Part shown: piece after piece, positions 16,985 through 26,964 of the stretch
Layout: each line of letters opens with the position of its first letter
Position numbering within the stretch: position 1 is the first letter of the stretch
From: Winogradskyella sp. J14-2
GTDB taxonomy: Bacteria; Bacteroidota; Bacteroidia; Flavobacteriales; Flavobacteriaceae
Length of the DNA: 64,000 nt
Assembly (NCBI RefSeq): GCF_001971725.1
Contig: NZ_CP019388.1
Span: 186,001-250,000 of the forward strand
Direction: 5' to 3'
Translations under genes and position numbers: made by a program
The notes under the pieces: model-generated
The model's database searches: none
What the model was told of the DNA's origin: nothing
Seen by the model: the letters and a program-made list of their open reading frames with translations, nothing else

Positions 16985-18130
16985 ATGAGGCAAGTGTATT
17001 TAGACAATGCGGCTACAACAGCATTGCGACCAGAGGTTATAAATCGAATGGCAGAAGTTCTTACCAATACTTACGGCAATGCCTCTTCTACCCATAGTTT
17101 TGGACGCTCATCTAAAGCATTACTAGAGCAATGTCGTAAGAATATTGCTAATTATTTTAAGGTGTCGGCTTCTGAGATTGTTTTTACCTCAGGTGGTACA
17201 GAGGCAGATAATTTAGCTTTGCGTAGTGCTGTTAGAGATTTGGGAGTAACAGAAATTATTACCTCAAAAATAGAGCATCACGCTGTTTTGCATACAGCAC
17301 AACAGCTACAAAAAGAGTATGGTATTAAACTAAATTTTGTTGAGCTCGATGAATGTGGAGCGGTAAACTACGAGCATCTTAAGCGTTTATTGACAGATTC
17401 TAATAAATCTGTGGTGAGCTTGATGCATGTTAATAACGAAATAGGGAATATTCTTAATATTGAACTTGTAGCAAAATTATGCAAAGAATATAATGCTTTG
17501 TTTCATTCTGATTGCGTGCAGTCGGTAGGGCATTTTAAATTTGATTTGCAAGACATACCAATCGACTTTTTTGCAGCTAGTGCTCATAAGTTTCATGGTC
17601 CTAAAGGTGTAGGGTTCTGTTTTGTTAGAAAAGAGTCTGGGTTAAAACCACTGATTTTTGGTGGTGAGCAGGAAAGAGGTTATAGAGCAGGTACAGAGGC
17701 TATTCATAATATCGTTGGTATGGACGAAGCTCTGAAAATAGCACACGATACCATGGATATTGAAAGAGAAAAAATCACTTCAATAAAAACGTACTTTATT
17801 AATCAGCTAAAACAAGTAATACCTTCGGTGAGTTTTAATGGAGGTTGCGAGGATATAGCTAAAAGTACCTATACATTAGTTAATGTTTGTTTTCCAATAG
17901 AGCCATCAAAGGCATCTATGTTTCAATTTCAATTAGATCTAAAAGGTATCGCTTGCTCTAAAGGGAGCGCCTGCCAAAGTGGTAGTGGTCAACAATCTCA
18001 TGTACTATCAGAAATTTTAAAAGAAGATAAATTGAAACATCCTTCTGTGCGATTTTCTTTTAGCGCTTTTACAACAAAAGAAGAGATCGATTATACCGTA
18101 AATGTTTTAAAAGAAATTATTAGTGTTTAA
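16985..18130 (+). CDS. Cysteine desulfurase (NifS/IscS family)
   Basis: This PLP enzyme removes sulphur from cysteine as a protein-bound persulfide for Fe-S clusters or thiolation. From MRQVYLDNAATTALRPEV it shows the N-terminal signature and the PLP lysine context FFAASAHKFHGPKGVGFCFV. The late Cys loop is GIACSKGSACQSGSGQQSH, with Cys in the SACQSGS motif as the active site. The upstream codons (MQYFCT) give a longer frame, but ATG 16985 fits the family better. Its end overlaps the convergent T9SS cargo gene by 11 bases. iscU and other suf/isc genes are not beside it. Confidence 0.93.
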   Translation: MRQVYLDNAATTALRPEVINRMAEVLTNTYGNASSTHSFGRSSKALLEQCRKNIANYFKVSASEIVFTSGGTEADNLALRSAVRDLGVTEIITSKIEHHAVLHTAQQLQKEYGIKLNFVELDECGAVNYEHLKRLLTDSNKSVVSLMHVNNEIGNILNIELVAKLCKEYNALFHSDCVQSVGHFKFDLQDIPIDFFAASAHKFHGPKGVGFCFVRKESGLKPLIFGGEQERGYRAGTEAIHNIVGMDEALKIAHDTMDIEREKITSIKTYFINQLKQVIPSVSFNGGCEDIAKSTYTLVNVCFPIEPSKASMFQFQLDLKGIACSKGSACQSGSGQQSHVLSEILKEDKLKHPSVRFSFSAFTTKEEIDYTVNVLKEIISV

Positions 18131-20000
18131 TAATAATCTTTTCAGATTTTACTGTATTAGAATTTGAAGTAACATTAACTACATAAACGCCATCACTCAG
18201 ATTTACAGTTGATAATTCATAACGGTTAGAAACAGAATTATAAGCTTGATTAAGCATTCGTTTTCCTGCCACATCAAAAACTTCGATAGCTTTTACGTCT
18301 AAACCATTAGGGTTAACAACAGATAATTGTTGAATATTATTATCCTGACGAATAGTTAAATCACTTACTTCAAAGTCATCAATACTAAGAGCCTGGCCAG
18401 GCGTAAATACAATTTCAAAACGGTCAGTGTAGTTGCCTGGTTCTATATTAATATGGTAATTCTGAGCTCTAAGGTCTTGGTATACATCATAATTTGAGTC
18501 GTATATATAAATACCTTGATTATCATCAAAGTTTTGAATATCGTAAATACCAAAACTAAGTGGTTGTTGTTCTTCAATATCAATAACTAATGGTATTCTA
18601 AGTTCTGCGTCAAAAGCGTGCGCTTGTATAACAAAACTTTCGTCATCCTGAGTCCAATATGCATCAGATAATAGTTCGCTAGGTCGTTTTGCTTCTAAAC
18701 CATAGTCAAAACCTTCAGTTGCAGAATCGTGAAAGTTAGCTAATAACTCTCTGGAGTATAATTCATTAAAGCTAATTATTACTCTAAATCTTTTATAATC
18801 ATCAGGTACAATAAAATTGCCATTTTCATCATATTGAGATATAGGATCTGAGTTTGAACTGCTCTCTGTTGTTCCTCTAAAAAAATAACTTTCTGTTGAA
18901 CTCTCTTTTATAAAGTTTCTATGACTATTTTTTAGATAAACTAAAGAACCTCCCGGAATACCAGTGGCACCTTCAACCATAAATCCTTGCCCAACAGGTA
19001 TATAACGCCCCATTAGTCTAGATCCTGTACCAGCAGGAGGTGTTGCAGCAACAGAGCCGTCTGATAAATGGAAGTTATAAGGTGCATCTACAGTTGAAAT
19101 TACTACATTATCTGAACCGTCGGGCTCAGTACACGTAAAAGAGGCATAGCCACCAACATAATCTTCAATTAAGTGAGAATTAGAATTTGCAGGGTCTTGT
19201 TCCCAATAATAAATAGCACCAGTTGTACCGGCAGGTGGAGAGCTAACTTCATCTAAGTTAATGTTCTGAGGATCCCATAAAAAATCTGCTGCATCAAGCG
19301 CAGAAGGGTAAGGGTTGCCAATTAAAGTAAATTGCCCTGAAGCGATTGGATTTGTAATGCTACCATTGTTAGGTTTTCCTCTAAAATCAAAAATTTGATT
19401 TACAGCAGCACCACTTGGTCCCATACCTTTCATGGTAAAACCAAGTCCAGGGTTAATTGTACTAGTTTCTGTTAAGGGATTCCATTCACTGTATTCGTCG
19501 GAGACTTCAAATGTATATAACCATTTGGTTGAAATCACCAAATCTGGTGAAGTGGAAGTCATATTAGGTGTGCCGTTTAAAACATTTAGAAATGTTGGGT
19601 CACCGCTATCTATTGGAGTTGCGGTAATGTAGAGAGGGTCGTCAATTTGGTTTACTGTAAAGGGGTTATTTGCTGTACTAGCTGATATTCCACCAACGGG
19701 AGAGCACCAATAATGATAAGCAAATTGGTTTACCTCAGAATTTTGATAAACACTTAATTCACCAGTACCAGAATTACCAATATTATTTCCTTGAAGTAAC
19801 TGCGCATCATTACGTAAATAAATATGTGAGTTGGTTTCTAGATTAACATCGTCAGTAACAAAGATTGGTGCAACATTTGGACTGCTAGAAAAACCAGTAC
19901 CATCTACGTAGATGTAACTTCCGTTACTTACAAATAAATCTGCTTGTGCCGAAACAGCACCAATACATAGCATTACGCATGCAATGAAGGTATTTTTCAT
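18120..20000 (-). CDS. T9SS-secreted protein with type A sorting domain
   Basis: A 626-residue protein with a signal peptide ending at SAQA, then a region (about 20-330) of beta-rich sequence with a YHYWCSPVGG segment common in large flavobacterial surface proteins. The C-terminal 80 residues form a type A sorting domain (LTIRQDNN ... IEVFDVAGKRML ... LSDGVYVVNVTSNSNTVKSEKIIIKH), which directs export through the type IX secretion system. PorQ of that system is encoded at 58.5 kb. Cargo function is unknown. Confidence 0.85.
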   Translation of the reverse strand: MKNTFIACVMLCIGAVSAQADLFVSNGSYIYVDGTGFSSSPNVAPIFVTDDVNLETNSHIYLRNDAQLLQGNNIGNSGTGELSVYQNSEVNQFAYHYWCSPVGGISASTANNPFTVNQIDDPLYITATPIDSGDPTFLNVLNGTPNMTSTSPDLVISTKWLYTFEVSDEYSEWNPLTETSTINPGLGFTMKGMGPSGAAVNQIFDFRGKPNNGSITNPIASGQFTLIGNPYPSALDAADFLWDPQNINLDEVSSPPAGTTGAIYYWEQDPANSNSHLIEDYVGGYASFTCTEPDGSDNVVISTVDAPYNFHLSDGSVAATPPAGTGSRLMGRYIPVGQGFMVEGATGIPGGSLVYLKNSHRNFIKESSTESYFFRGTTESSSNSDPISQYDENGNFIVPDDYKRFRVIISFNELYSRELLANFHDSATEGFDYGLEAKRPSELLSDAYWTQDDESFVIQAHAFDAELRIPLVIDIEEQQPLSFGIYDIQNFDDNQGIYIYDSNYDVYQDLRAQNYHINIEPGNYTDRFEIVFTPGQALSIDDFEVSDLTIRQDNNIQQLSVVNPNGLDVKAIEVFDVAGKRMLNQAYNSVSNRYELSTVNLSDGVYVVNVTSNSNTVKSEKIIIKH

Positions 20001-20156
20001 GCTTTATGATTTACAACTGTAGCTTAGTAGGGTAACCTAAAGTGAATTAGACAATTACAAATTTATAAATTTTGCTGTATGTAACGGTGCATTACAACGA
20101 GGATATATGCGGTTTCGCTAAAAATTTGAAGATTTTAATAAGAATTTTACAAAAAG

Positions 20157-22622
20157 CTAAAACCTAGCCGATAATCTTAAGTTGAAGACACGAGGTGTCA
20201 AAAAATTAGGGATGGCAAACTGTCGTTTGGTATATACGTCTCTTACCCAAGTGTTGGTAATTGAGTTTTGATTATTAAACATATTGTAGATTTCAAAACC
20301 CAAAGCAAGTTCTCTAAATGTCTTTTTCCATTTCGCTTTGTAGGTTTTGGTAGGATTTACCAATTCTAACTGAATTCCTAAATCGGCACGTCTGTAATCT
20401 CTAAGTCTTATTTGAAAATCGTATGGGTCTGCGTAACTTGGTGAACCACCAGGAACTCCGGTATTGTATACCAAATTAAGGTACATTTTTAGATTTGGCA
20501 TGTTTGGTACATAATCTTGAAAGAGTGCACCAAACTTTAGGCGTTGATCTGTTGGTCTTGCTATATAACCTCGATTATTTATGTTTTCTTCGGTTTTAAG
20601 ATAGCCAAAGCTAAACCATGATTCTGTGCCTGGAACAAACTCACCATTTAGGCGCATATCTAATCCGTAGGCATAAGCCTTAGCATTATTTTCTGCCCTG
20701 TATCTTATCCTAACATTTTCTACCGTGTAGGCATTAACATCTGATAGGCCTTTGTAATACGCTTCTGTAACAAGTTTAAATGGTCTGTCCCAAATTTTAA
20801 AACTATATTCATTGCCCAATACAACATGAAATGACTTTTGTGCTTTTACATTAGGTTGCACAACACCTGAAGAGTCTCTTAGCTCTCTATAAAAAGGAGG
20901 CTGGTAATAGAGACCGCCAGCAACTCTAAAGAGCATGTCTTTTTCCCAATTTGGTTTTATGGCAAATTGAGCTCTTGGGCTAAATACGGTTTGCGTATTG
21001 CTTTGTAGGTTTTCGCCACTAACTGTCCAATTATGCACTCGTATACCAGCGTTGTAGAATACCTCATGACTATCCCATTCTGTGCGTTTGCTATATTGCG
21101 CAAAGGCTTGAATTCGGTCTATTTGAACTCTATTTAGCGCTCTAATATCTTCAAATGCAGTCAGTGGGCCTTCAAAAGGCTCGTAAGGTTGAAGGTTGGG
21201 AATGCTAAAATTAGGAGGACGGATGGAAAACCCAGCAGAGTCAATAATTTCATATTCTACCAAGCGATCTCTAATATCTTCGTGCGTGTATTTTACAGAC
21301 CATTCAACTGTAGATTCTTCATCAATATTATAATCACCTCTATGCTCTGCATTCACTATAAAGGCATCCAAATCGTTACGAGCATGTGTTAATTGCGACC
21401 CAATACCTTCGCTAAATTCTACTTCGCCTAAATTTTCGTCACCTATGTTTGTGTTTACTTCACCTAATCTGTATTGTGCAAAAATGTCAAAATACTCTTG
21501 CTCTAACGTATGATAGGCAGATCCAATAAATTTTAATGTTAAATCTTTATTTACATAGTAGTTTGCTTTTATGGCACCAAAATATGTTTGGTATGCGTCT
21601 TCTTCATTACCATCATAAAAAACCAATAGTGCAACGGGTTCTTGTAATGTACCAAAATTGGTTTGTCTATTTTCTGGTTGAAAATTATATTGGTTGAGTG
21701 ATATGTTTCCAAGAAAATTTAAATGGAATTTATCGGAAAAACGATAGGTCAAATACGTTTGTGCATCGGCAAAAACAGGCTCTACGTTTCCTTCGGTTTC
21801 AAGATTATTGAGGATTAAACTATTATCTCTATAACGCACACCAGCAATACCAGAGAATTTACCATTTTTTGATACAGCCTCTGCAGCAACACTCCCACCA
21901 AGTAAACTTAAATCGGTACGTACACCAAAGGCCACAGGGTTACGATAGGTTATGTCTAATACGGAAGATAATTTATCTCCGTATTTAGCTTGAAATCCAC
22001 CAGCAGAAAAATCGACATTGGAAACCAAATCTGTATTTACAAAGCTTAAACCTTCCTGATTACCAGAACGAATCAAAAACGGTCGATAGACTTCAATTTC
22101 GTTAACGTAAACAAGGTTTTCATCAAAATTGCCACCTCTCACAGAGTATTGTGTGCTCAATTCGTTAGAAATATTTACTCCAGGTAGTGTCTTAAGTATA
22201 TTTTCTATACCAGGTTGTGCACCTTTTATAGTTCTTAGTGTTCTTGGCGATATGGTAACAACTCCATCTTCATTTTGTCTTGTGTTAGTTGTAATGACAA
22301 CTTCTGCAAATTGCTCTGCTTCAACCTTCATTACAGGGTTAAATTCTAACTCCTGTCCATTTTTTAGTTGAAATTTCTGTACAATACGACTATGCCCTAA
22401 ATGTGTGAATTCTACAGTTACTTCAACATCAGAAGGTATTCTTAATTCGTAAAACCCATTAGTATTGGTAGCTGCTCCGTCACCTGTTGAAGCTTTTATA
22501 TTAACATTTTCAATTGGTAGGTTAGCCTCATCTAAAATAACACCTCTAATAATGGCAGATTGCGAAAAGGATAACATGCTATACAGTAAACATGTAAGGA
22601 GTGTAAAAAGTAAGCGTTTCAA
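20157..22622 (-). CDS. TonB-dependent receptor with carboxypeptidase-like N-terminus
   Basis: The 821-residue protein starts with a signal peptide (MKRLLFTLLTCLLYSMLSFSQ) and a CarboxypepD-regulatory-like domain (IIRGVILDEANLPIENVNI ... GFYELRIPSD). A plug domain (IENILKTLPGVNISNELSTQYSVRGG) and a 22-strand type barrel follow, ending with LRLSARF. Such receptors import large substrates in the outer membrane using TonB energy; the substrate is not predicted here. No SusD-like partner is adjacent. It lies 11 bases after the M23 peptidase gene, so they probably share a transcript. Confidence 0.92.
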   Translation of the reverse strand: MKRLLFTLLTCLLYSMLSFSQSAIIRGVILDEANLPIENVNIKASTGDGAATNTNGFYELRIPSDVEVTVEFTHLGHSRIVQKFQLKNGQELEFNPVMKVEAEQFAEVVITTNTRQNEDGVVTISPRTLRTIKGAQPGIENILKTLPGVNISNELSTQYSVRGGNFDENLVYVNEIEVYRPFLIRSGNQEGLSFVNTDLVSNVDFSAGGFQAKYGDKLSSVLDITYRNPVAFGVRTDLSLLGGSVAAEAVSKNGKFSGIAGVRYRDNSLILNNLETEGNVEPVFADAQTYLTYRFSDKFHLNFLGNISLNQYNFQPENRQTNFGTLQEPVALLVFYDGNEEDAYQTYFGAIKANYYVNKDLTLKFIGSAYHTLEQEYFDIFAQYRLGEVNTNIGDENLGEVEFSEGIGSQLTHARNDLDAFIVNAEHRGDYNIDEESTVEWSVKYTHEDIRDRLVEYEIIDSAGFSIRPPNFSIPNLQPYEPFEGPLTAFEDIRALNRVQIDRIQAFAQYSKRTEWDSHEVFYNAGIRVHNWTVSGENLQSNTQTVFSPRAQFAIKPNWEKDMLFRVAGGLYYQPPFYRELRDSSGVVQPNVKAQKSFHVVLGNEYSFKIWDRPFKLVTEAYYKGLSDVNAYTVENVRIRYRAENNAKAYAYGLDMRLNGEFVPGTESWFSFGYLKTEENINNRGYIARPTDQRLKFGALFQDYVPNMPNLKMYLNLVYNTGVPGGSPSYADPYDFQIRLRDYRRADLGIQLELVNPTKTYKAKWKKTFRELALGFEIYNMFNNQNSITNTWVRDVYTKRQFAIPNFLTPRVFNLRLSARF

Positions 22623-22633
22623 TAGGTGTAATT

Positions 22634-24319
22634 TTATTTTCTAAAAAAGGTTGCTTCAAATGTAGAACTATTTCCAACATTATCGGTAACAATTATCTTT
22701 AAATCGTTCTTGGTATCTTTAACGATATTATCATTAAAATCGTGTACCAGCATATTGGTTTTGTAATCGTATTCCATTAAAATCCATTTGCCATTTACGG
22801 TTGCCCTATATTTACTTATTCCAGATAAATCATCGTCAATTTTTACTTTAAGATACCTGTATTTACTCAACCATTTTTTATCCTTAAAGTTTATTGGTTT
22901 TATTGAGGGTGCTACAGTATCTACGGCCAGAGTATAGGTGCCAAAAACATTACTACCAGCACTTAGGGTGTGCCCCTTTCTTTTGGTGTAAACATAACTT
23001 GGTCTTTTGTAGTAGCCATAAAGTCTTGCAATAAAAATTTTATCGAGATCATCTGACTTATAATTGCTTAGATCGTAATTGATATAAAATTTTTTTTGAA
23101 GTGGTATGTTATCTTCGTGTAAGTTTAGTGTATCTGAATTTACACTAAAATCTATACCAACATCTTCATAAACAGTATTTTTATAAAAATTAACAGTAAC
23201 TAATCCAGATTTTAGCTCTGTTGCTTTATCTGAATAAATTAAGGTCTTATTAGACCAATCCTTTTCTGTTGTATTGTTGTATTCTCGCTTGCCCTTAATA
23301 GGGATGTTTACCCAAGTTTCGTTGTTTTTAAAGTCTCTTATTCTAATTTTATAGACTGAGGATGTGCTGTCTTCAACTCTAATATATCCATCATCGTAAG
23401 CGTTTTTATATAGACTTAGCGGGTTGTTTTTTTCAATAAACAGTTTTTGTATCCTAGATCTCTTGGTTTTAAAGTACTCATAATCTATCAATTTTTTAAT
23501 GTGCTTTGTTTCATTGAAACTGAAACGTTTAAAATCAATTTCGAGACTTTTATTGCCATTATAAAACGTCTGAATGTTATAAACACCGTTATTATTAGGT
23601 GCTAAATCTTGCCTATCGTAAGAAGTGATTCCAAAACCAATATTGCCATGAGCTGTAATTTTCTCTACGTCATAATCACCATTTTTTTGAGGTATTAAAC
23701 GAAGTGGTATGCGCTCGTTCTTACCGTTAATAATGGCGTTTTCATCTTTTGGGTAGGCATATATAGCTGATACAAACGGACGTGTAGTGTCTTTAATATC
23801 AATACCAAATAGCATAGGATTGATAGGGCGTTCTTGGTTGTCTCTAATCTCAAAATGCAAATGCGGCCCACCAGATCCTCCCGTATTTCCTGAAAATGCA
23901 ATAATTTCGTCTTTTGATACTAAAAGCTCTTGTGTGCTAGGAAAGACCTCTACCTCATAACTTTCCTTCTCATATTGGCATTCCTTAATATATTTTTCAA
24001 TACGATCAGAAAATTTCTGTAAATGTGCATACACTGTAGTATAGCCATTAGGGTGCGTAATATAAAGCGCTTTACCATAGCCGTAATGCGAAATTTTTAT
24101 TCTACTAACGTAACCATCTGCTGCTGCATAAACTTTTAAGCCAATTTTTTGCTGTGTTTTAATGTCTAATCCCGAATGAAAATGCGAGGATCTAAGTTCT
24201 GAAAACGTTCCTGATAATACCAATGTTATATCTAAAGGGTTTCTAAAATAGTCTTGTGGATATTCTGACTGGGAATAGATTGAACAGGTGATTAAAAAGA
24301 AGAGTATTAATTTTTTCAT
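22634..24319 (-). CDS. M23 family metallopeptidase
   Basis: A 561-residue secreted or envelope protein with a signal peptide (MKKLILFFLITCSIYSQ). The M23 (LytM) domain lies at residues about 35-170: SSHFHSGLDIKTQQKIGLKVYAAADGYV (HxxxxD zinc site) and GSGGPHLHFEIRD (HxH). A large C-terminal region of beta-domains follows, with late repeats such as DDDLSGISKYRATVNGKW. It probably cleaves peptidoglycan cross-links or regulates such enzymes. The TonB receptor follows it. A promoter-like TTTG-N19-TATTTTAG lies just upstream. Confidence 0.92.
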   Translation of the reverse strand: MKKLILFFLITCSIYSQSEYPQDYFRNPLDITLVLSGTFSELRSSHFHSGLDIKTQQKIGLKVYAAADGYVSRIKISHYGYGKALYITHPNGYTTVYAHLQKFSDRIEKYIKECQYEKESYEVEVFPSTQELLVSKDEIIAFSGNTGGSGGPHLHFEIRDNQERPINPMLFGIDIKDTTRPFVSAIYAYPKDENAIINGKNERIPLRLIPQKNGDYDVEKITAHGNIGFGITSYDRQDLAPNNNGVYNIQTFYNGNKSLEIDFKRFSFNETKHIKKLIDYEYFKTKRSRIQKLFIEKNNPLSLYKNAYDDGYIRVEDSTSSVYKIRIRDFKNNETWVNIPIKGKREYNNTTEKDWSNKTLIYSDKATELKSGLVTVNFYKNTVYEDVGIDFSVNSDTLNLHEDNIPLQKKFYINYDLSNYKSDDLDKIFIARLYGYYKRPSYVYTKRKGHTLSAGSNVFGTYTLAVDTVAPSIKPINFKDKKWLSKYRYLKVKIDDDLSGISKYRATVNGKWILMEYDYKTNMLVHDFNDNIVKDTKNDLKIIVTDNVGNSSTFEATFFRK

Positions 24320-24336
24320 TTAGACAACTATTACGG

Positions 24337-24367
24337 CTAAAATATCAAATTGCATAAAAAATGCAAA
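24337..24367 (-). promoter_or_regulatory. Promoter of the M23 peptidase gene
   Basis: On the minus strand TTTG (24364-24367) is followed after 19 bases by TATTTTAG (24337-24344), close to the Bacteroidota TTTG-N19-TAnnTTTG form. It is 18 bases upstream of the start codon. Confidence 0.5.
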
Positions 24368-24442
24368 CCATAAATATGTATTATTTTTCTGAACGTTTTA
24401 ATTTCTAAGTTGTTATGTCGACTAAAAATAATTGTAAAAGAA

Positions 24443-24473
24443 TTGTATTATTTCAATAGGTATGTTAAATTTG
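24443..24473 (+). promoter_or_regulatory. Promoter of the zapA-region operon
   Basis: TTG (24443-24445), a 20-base spacer and TAAATTTG (24466-24473) match the Bacteroidota promoter. The coiled-coil gene starts 25 bases downstream. Confidence 0.6.
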
Positions 24474-24497
24474 TTTCAATAGTATTGAATTACTTAA

Positions 24498-24788
24498 ATG
24501 AGTAAAATAGAAGAAATTGTTGATGCTTTAGAAAACAAAATCAGCAAGGTTTTACATAAGCAAGAAGTCTTAAAACAAACGAACGCGAGACTATCTCAAC
24601 AGCTTGAAGCGCAGCAACAAAAGCTTCTAGAACAGCAAAAAGAAATTGCTTCTTGGGCAGATAAATATGAAACACTCAAAATAGCAAATTCAATGCTTGG
24701 TAGTGACGAAAATAAACGAGAAACAAAGCTCAAAATAAATGCACTTATCAGAGAAATTGACCATTGTATTGCTCAACTCTCAGAATAA
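24498..24788 (+). CDS. Coiled-coil protein upstream of ZapA
   Basis: A 96-residue protein that is nearly all coiled coil, with heptad-like leucines and Gln-rich stretches (RLSQQLEAQQQKLLEQQKEI) between residues 10 and 60. It has no signal peptide or membrane segment. I do not assign a family, although size, composition and place beside zapA suggest a ZapB-like division accessory. It lies 19 bases before zapA and shares its promoter. Confidence 0.75.
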   Translation: MSKIEEIVDALENKISKVLHKQEVLKQTNARLSQQLEAQQQKLLEQQKEIASWADKYETLKIANSMLGSDENKRETKLKINALIREIDHCIAQLSE

Positions 24789-24807
24789 AGTTGTAAATTT
24801 AAACTAA

Positions 24808-25095
24808 ATGTCAGATCAATTAAAAATTAAACTTTCAATTGCCAATAGAGTGTATCCGTTGACAATAAATCCAAAGCAGGAAGAAGGTTTACGTAAGGCC
24901 ACAAAAAAGATAGAGGCCATGATTGGTCAGTTTGAGCAAAATTACTCTGTAAGAGATAAGCAAGATGTTTTGGCCATGTGTGCCCTACAGTTTGCTGCTC
25001 AGGTTGAGCAAAAATCAATTGATAAAGAGTATGTTAACGAAGAAGTTCAGGAAAAGTTACTTGCTATAAATGATCTTTTAACGCAGCATATCTAA
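24808..25095 (+). CDS. zapA: Cell division protein ZapA
   Basis: ZapA binds FtsZ filaments and stabilises the Z-ring. The 95 residues include KIKLSIANRVYPLTINPKQEEGLRKA and KIEAMIGQFEQNY, the conserved N-terminal domain, followed by DKQDVLAMCALQFAAQVEQK and a short C-terminal helix. It is followed by a probable 6S RNA and rny; zapA next to 6S RNA is also the arrangement in E. coli. Confidence 0.92.
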   Translation: MSDQLKIKLSIANRVYPLTINPKQEEGLRKATKKIEAMIGQFEQNYSVRDKQDVLAMCALQFAAQVEQKSIDKEYVNEEVQEKLLAINDLLTQHI

Positions 25096-25124
25096 CTCGT
25101 ACGTTCTTTAAAATACAAAAAGGT

Positions 25125-25306
25125 TACTGCCTACATTAGTTATATTTTTTGATAAACTCAACGTTAATTCTTTAAAAAGGGTGAGTTTAAATTGTAAAAG
25201 CATGCTGCTAATACTTAGTATTTGGGCAGATCCTTGATCAGTTTGTTAGCCCTAAACTTGTTTTTAAGGAGTTTATACAAAATCAGAGCTGATGTAGGCT
25301 TTTTTT
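25125..25306 (+). ncRNA. ssrS: Probable 6S RNA
   Basis: A gap of about 234 bases between zapA and rny holds a structured RNA candidate of about 180 bases. Its ends pair: GCCTACATTAGTT (25129-25141) with AGCTGATGTAGGC (25287-25299), 13 pairs counting G-U, followed by a run of seven T. Inside, AAACTCA pairs with TGAGTTT (about 25153-25195). 6S RNA has a long closing stem and a large central bubble, and zapA is its usual neighbour. No covariance model could be run, so the class call rests on position and the closing stem. Confidence 0.7.
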
Positions 25307-25329
25307 ATATATTAAACTAAACATAAAAC

Positions 25330-26907
25330 ATGGACATTAACACAATACTATATATTGTTGGCGGAGTGGTATTAGGACTAATACTTGGTTATATTATAGC
25401 TAAATCCTTAGAAAAAGGAAGGGCATCTAAGTTAATTGCTAATGCCGAGAGCGAATCTAAATCAATTTTAAAACAAGCCAAAGCAGATGCAGAGGCATTA
25501 AAAAAAGATAAAATACTCCAAGCAAAAGAAAAATTTATTGAGCTTAAAGCAGAGCACGAAAAAGTTATTTTATCTAGAGATAAAAAAATGGCAGAGGCTG
25601 AAAAGCGCATAAGAGATAAAGAGTCTCAAATTTCTAATGAGCTATCTAAAGCTAAAAAATCTAACCAGTCCTTGGACGATAAAATCAAAGATTACGACTT
25701 TAGGTTAGAGTTTTTAGAAAAAAAGAAGGACGAAATAGAAAAAGCACACAAAAGCCAAATAAAACAATTGGAAGTCATTTCGCAATTATCTGCAGAAGAA
25801 GCTAAAGAGCAGCTAGTAGCATCCTTAAAAGAAGAAGCGAAGACGGATGCCATGGCCTTTGTACAAGATCGTATCGAAGAAGCTAAGATGACCGCTCAAC
25901 AAGAAGCTAAAAAGATTATAATAAACACCATACAACGTATTGGTACTGAGGAAGCTATAGATAATTGTGTTTCTGTTTTTAATATCGAATCAGACGATGT
26001 TAAAGGAAGAATTATCGGTAGAGAAGGAAGAAACATTAGAGCTATTGAGGCGGCAACAGGCGTAGAGATTATTGTAGATGATACACCAGAAGCAATAATA
26101 TTATCTTGTTTTGATTCTGTAAGACGTGAGATTGCGCGTTTATCGCTTCATAAATTAGTGACCGATGGTAGAATACATCCAGCACGTATTGAAGAAGTCG
26201 TTAAGAAGACTACAAAACAAATAGAACAAGAGATTATAGAAGTCGGTAAGCGAACTGTAATAGATTTAGGTATCCATGGCTTACATCCAGAATTAATTAA
26301 AATGGTTGGTCGTATGAAGTATCGTTCTTCTTATGGTCAAAACTTACTACAACATTCCAGGGAAGTGGCTAAGCTTTGCGGTGTTATGGCTGCTGAATTA
26401 GGGTTGAATCCTAAACTAGCAAAGCGCGCAGGATTGTTGCACGATATAGGCAAAGTACCGTCTTCAGAGACAGATGTAGAAACTCCACACGCCATTTTAG
26501 GTATGCAATGGGCAGAGAAGCATGGTGAAAAACCAGAAGTTTGCAATGCTATTGGTGCACACCACGACGAGATAGAAATGACAACATTATTATCTCCAAT
26601 AATACAGGTGTGTGATGCTATTTCTGGTGCTAGACCAGGAGCAAGACGTCAAGTGCTAGACTCTTATATTCAACGTCTTAAAGATTTAGAAGACGTTGCA
26701 TTTGGTTTTACAGGTGTTAAAAAAGCGTATGCAATACAGGCAGGTCGAGAATTGCGTGTTATTGTGGAAAGTGAAAAAGTATCAGACGAGAAAGCTGCAA
26801 GCTTGTCTTTTGAAATATCTCAAAAAATTCAAACGGATATGACGTATCCAGGACAAGTTAAAGTTACAGTGATAAGAGAGACAAGAGCAGTGAATATTGC
26901 TAAATAA
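25330..26907 (+). CDS. rny: Ribonuclease Y
   Basis: RNase Y is a membrane-anchored endoribonuclease that starts mRNA decay. The 525 residues start with an N-terminal membrane helix ([20 protein letters not shown]), then a long coiled coil (residues about 30-185), a KH domain ([21 protein letters not shown]) and an HD domain ([19 protein letters not shown] ... AGLLHDIGK). HD at residue about 374 is the catalytic metal-binding pair. A terminator follows, and xerD converges on it. Confidence 0.96.
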   Translation: MDINTILYIVGGVVLGLILGYIIAKSLEKGRASKLIANAESESKSILKQAKADAEALKKDKILQAKEKFIELKAEHEKVILSRDKKMAEAEKRIRDKESQISNELSKAKKSNQSLDDKIKDYDFRLEFLEKKKDEIEKAHKSQIKQLEVISQLSAEEAKEQLVASLKEEAKTDAMAFVQDRIEEAKMTAQQEAKKIIINTIQRIGTEEAIDNCVSVFNIESDDVKGRIIGREGRNIRAIEAATGVEIIVDDTPEAIILSCFDSVRREIARLSLHKLVTDGRIHPARIEEVVKKTTKQIEQEIIEVGKRTVIDLGIHGLHPELIKMVGRMKYRSSYGQNLLQHSREVAKLCGVMAAELGLNPKLAKRAGLLHDIGKVPSSETDVETPHAILGMQWAEKHGEKPEVCNAIGAHHDEIEMTTLLSPIIQVCDAISGARPGARRQVLDSYIQRLKDLEDVAFGFTGVKKAYAIQAGRELRVIVESEKVSDEKAASLSFEISQKIQTDMTYPGQVKVTVIRETRAVNIAK

Positions 26908-26930
26908 AGAATAACTAACTCAAGTAATGT

Positions 26931-26964
26931 AAAAGGGTGTTCTATTAGTTTAGAGCGCCTTTTT
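26931..26964. terminator. Terminator between rny and xerD
   Basis: AAAAGGGTGTTCT and AGAGCGCCTTTTT form an imperfect stem with a T-run on the rny side. It overlaps the last bases of xerD. Confidence 0.7.
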
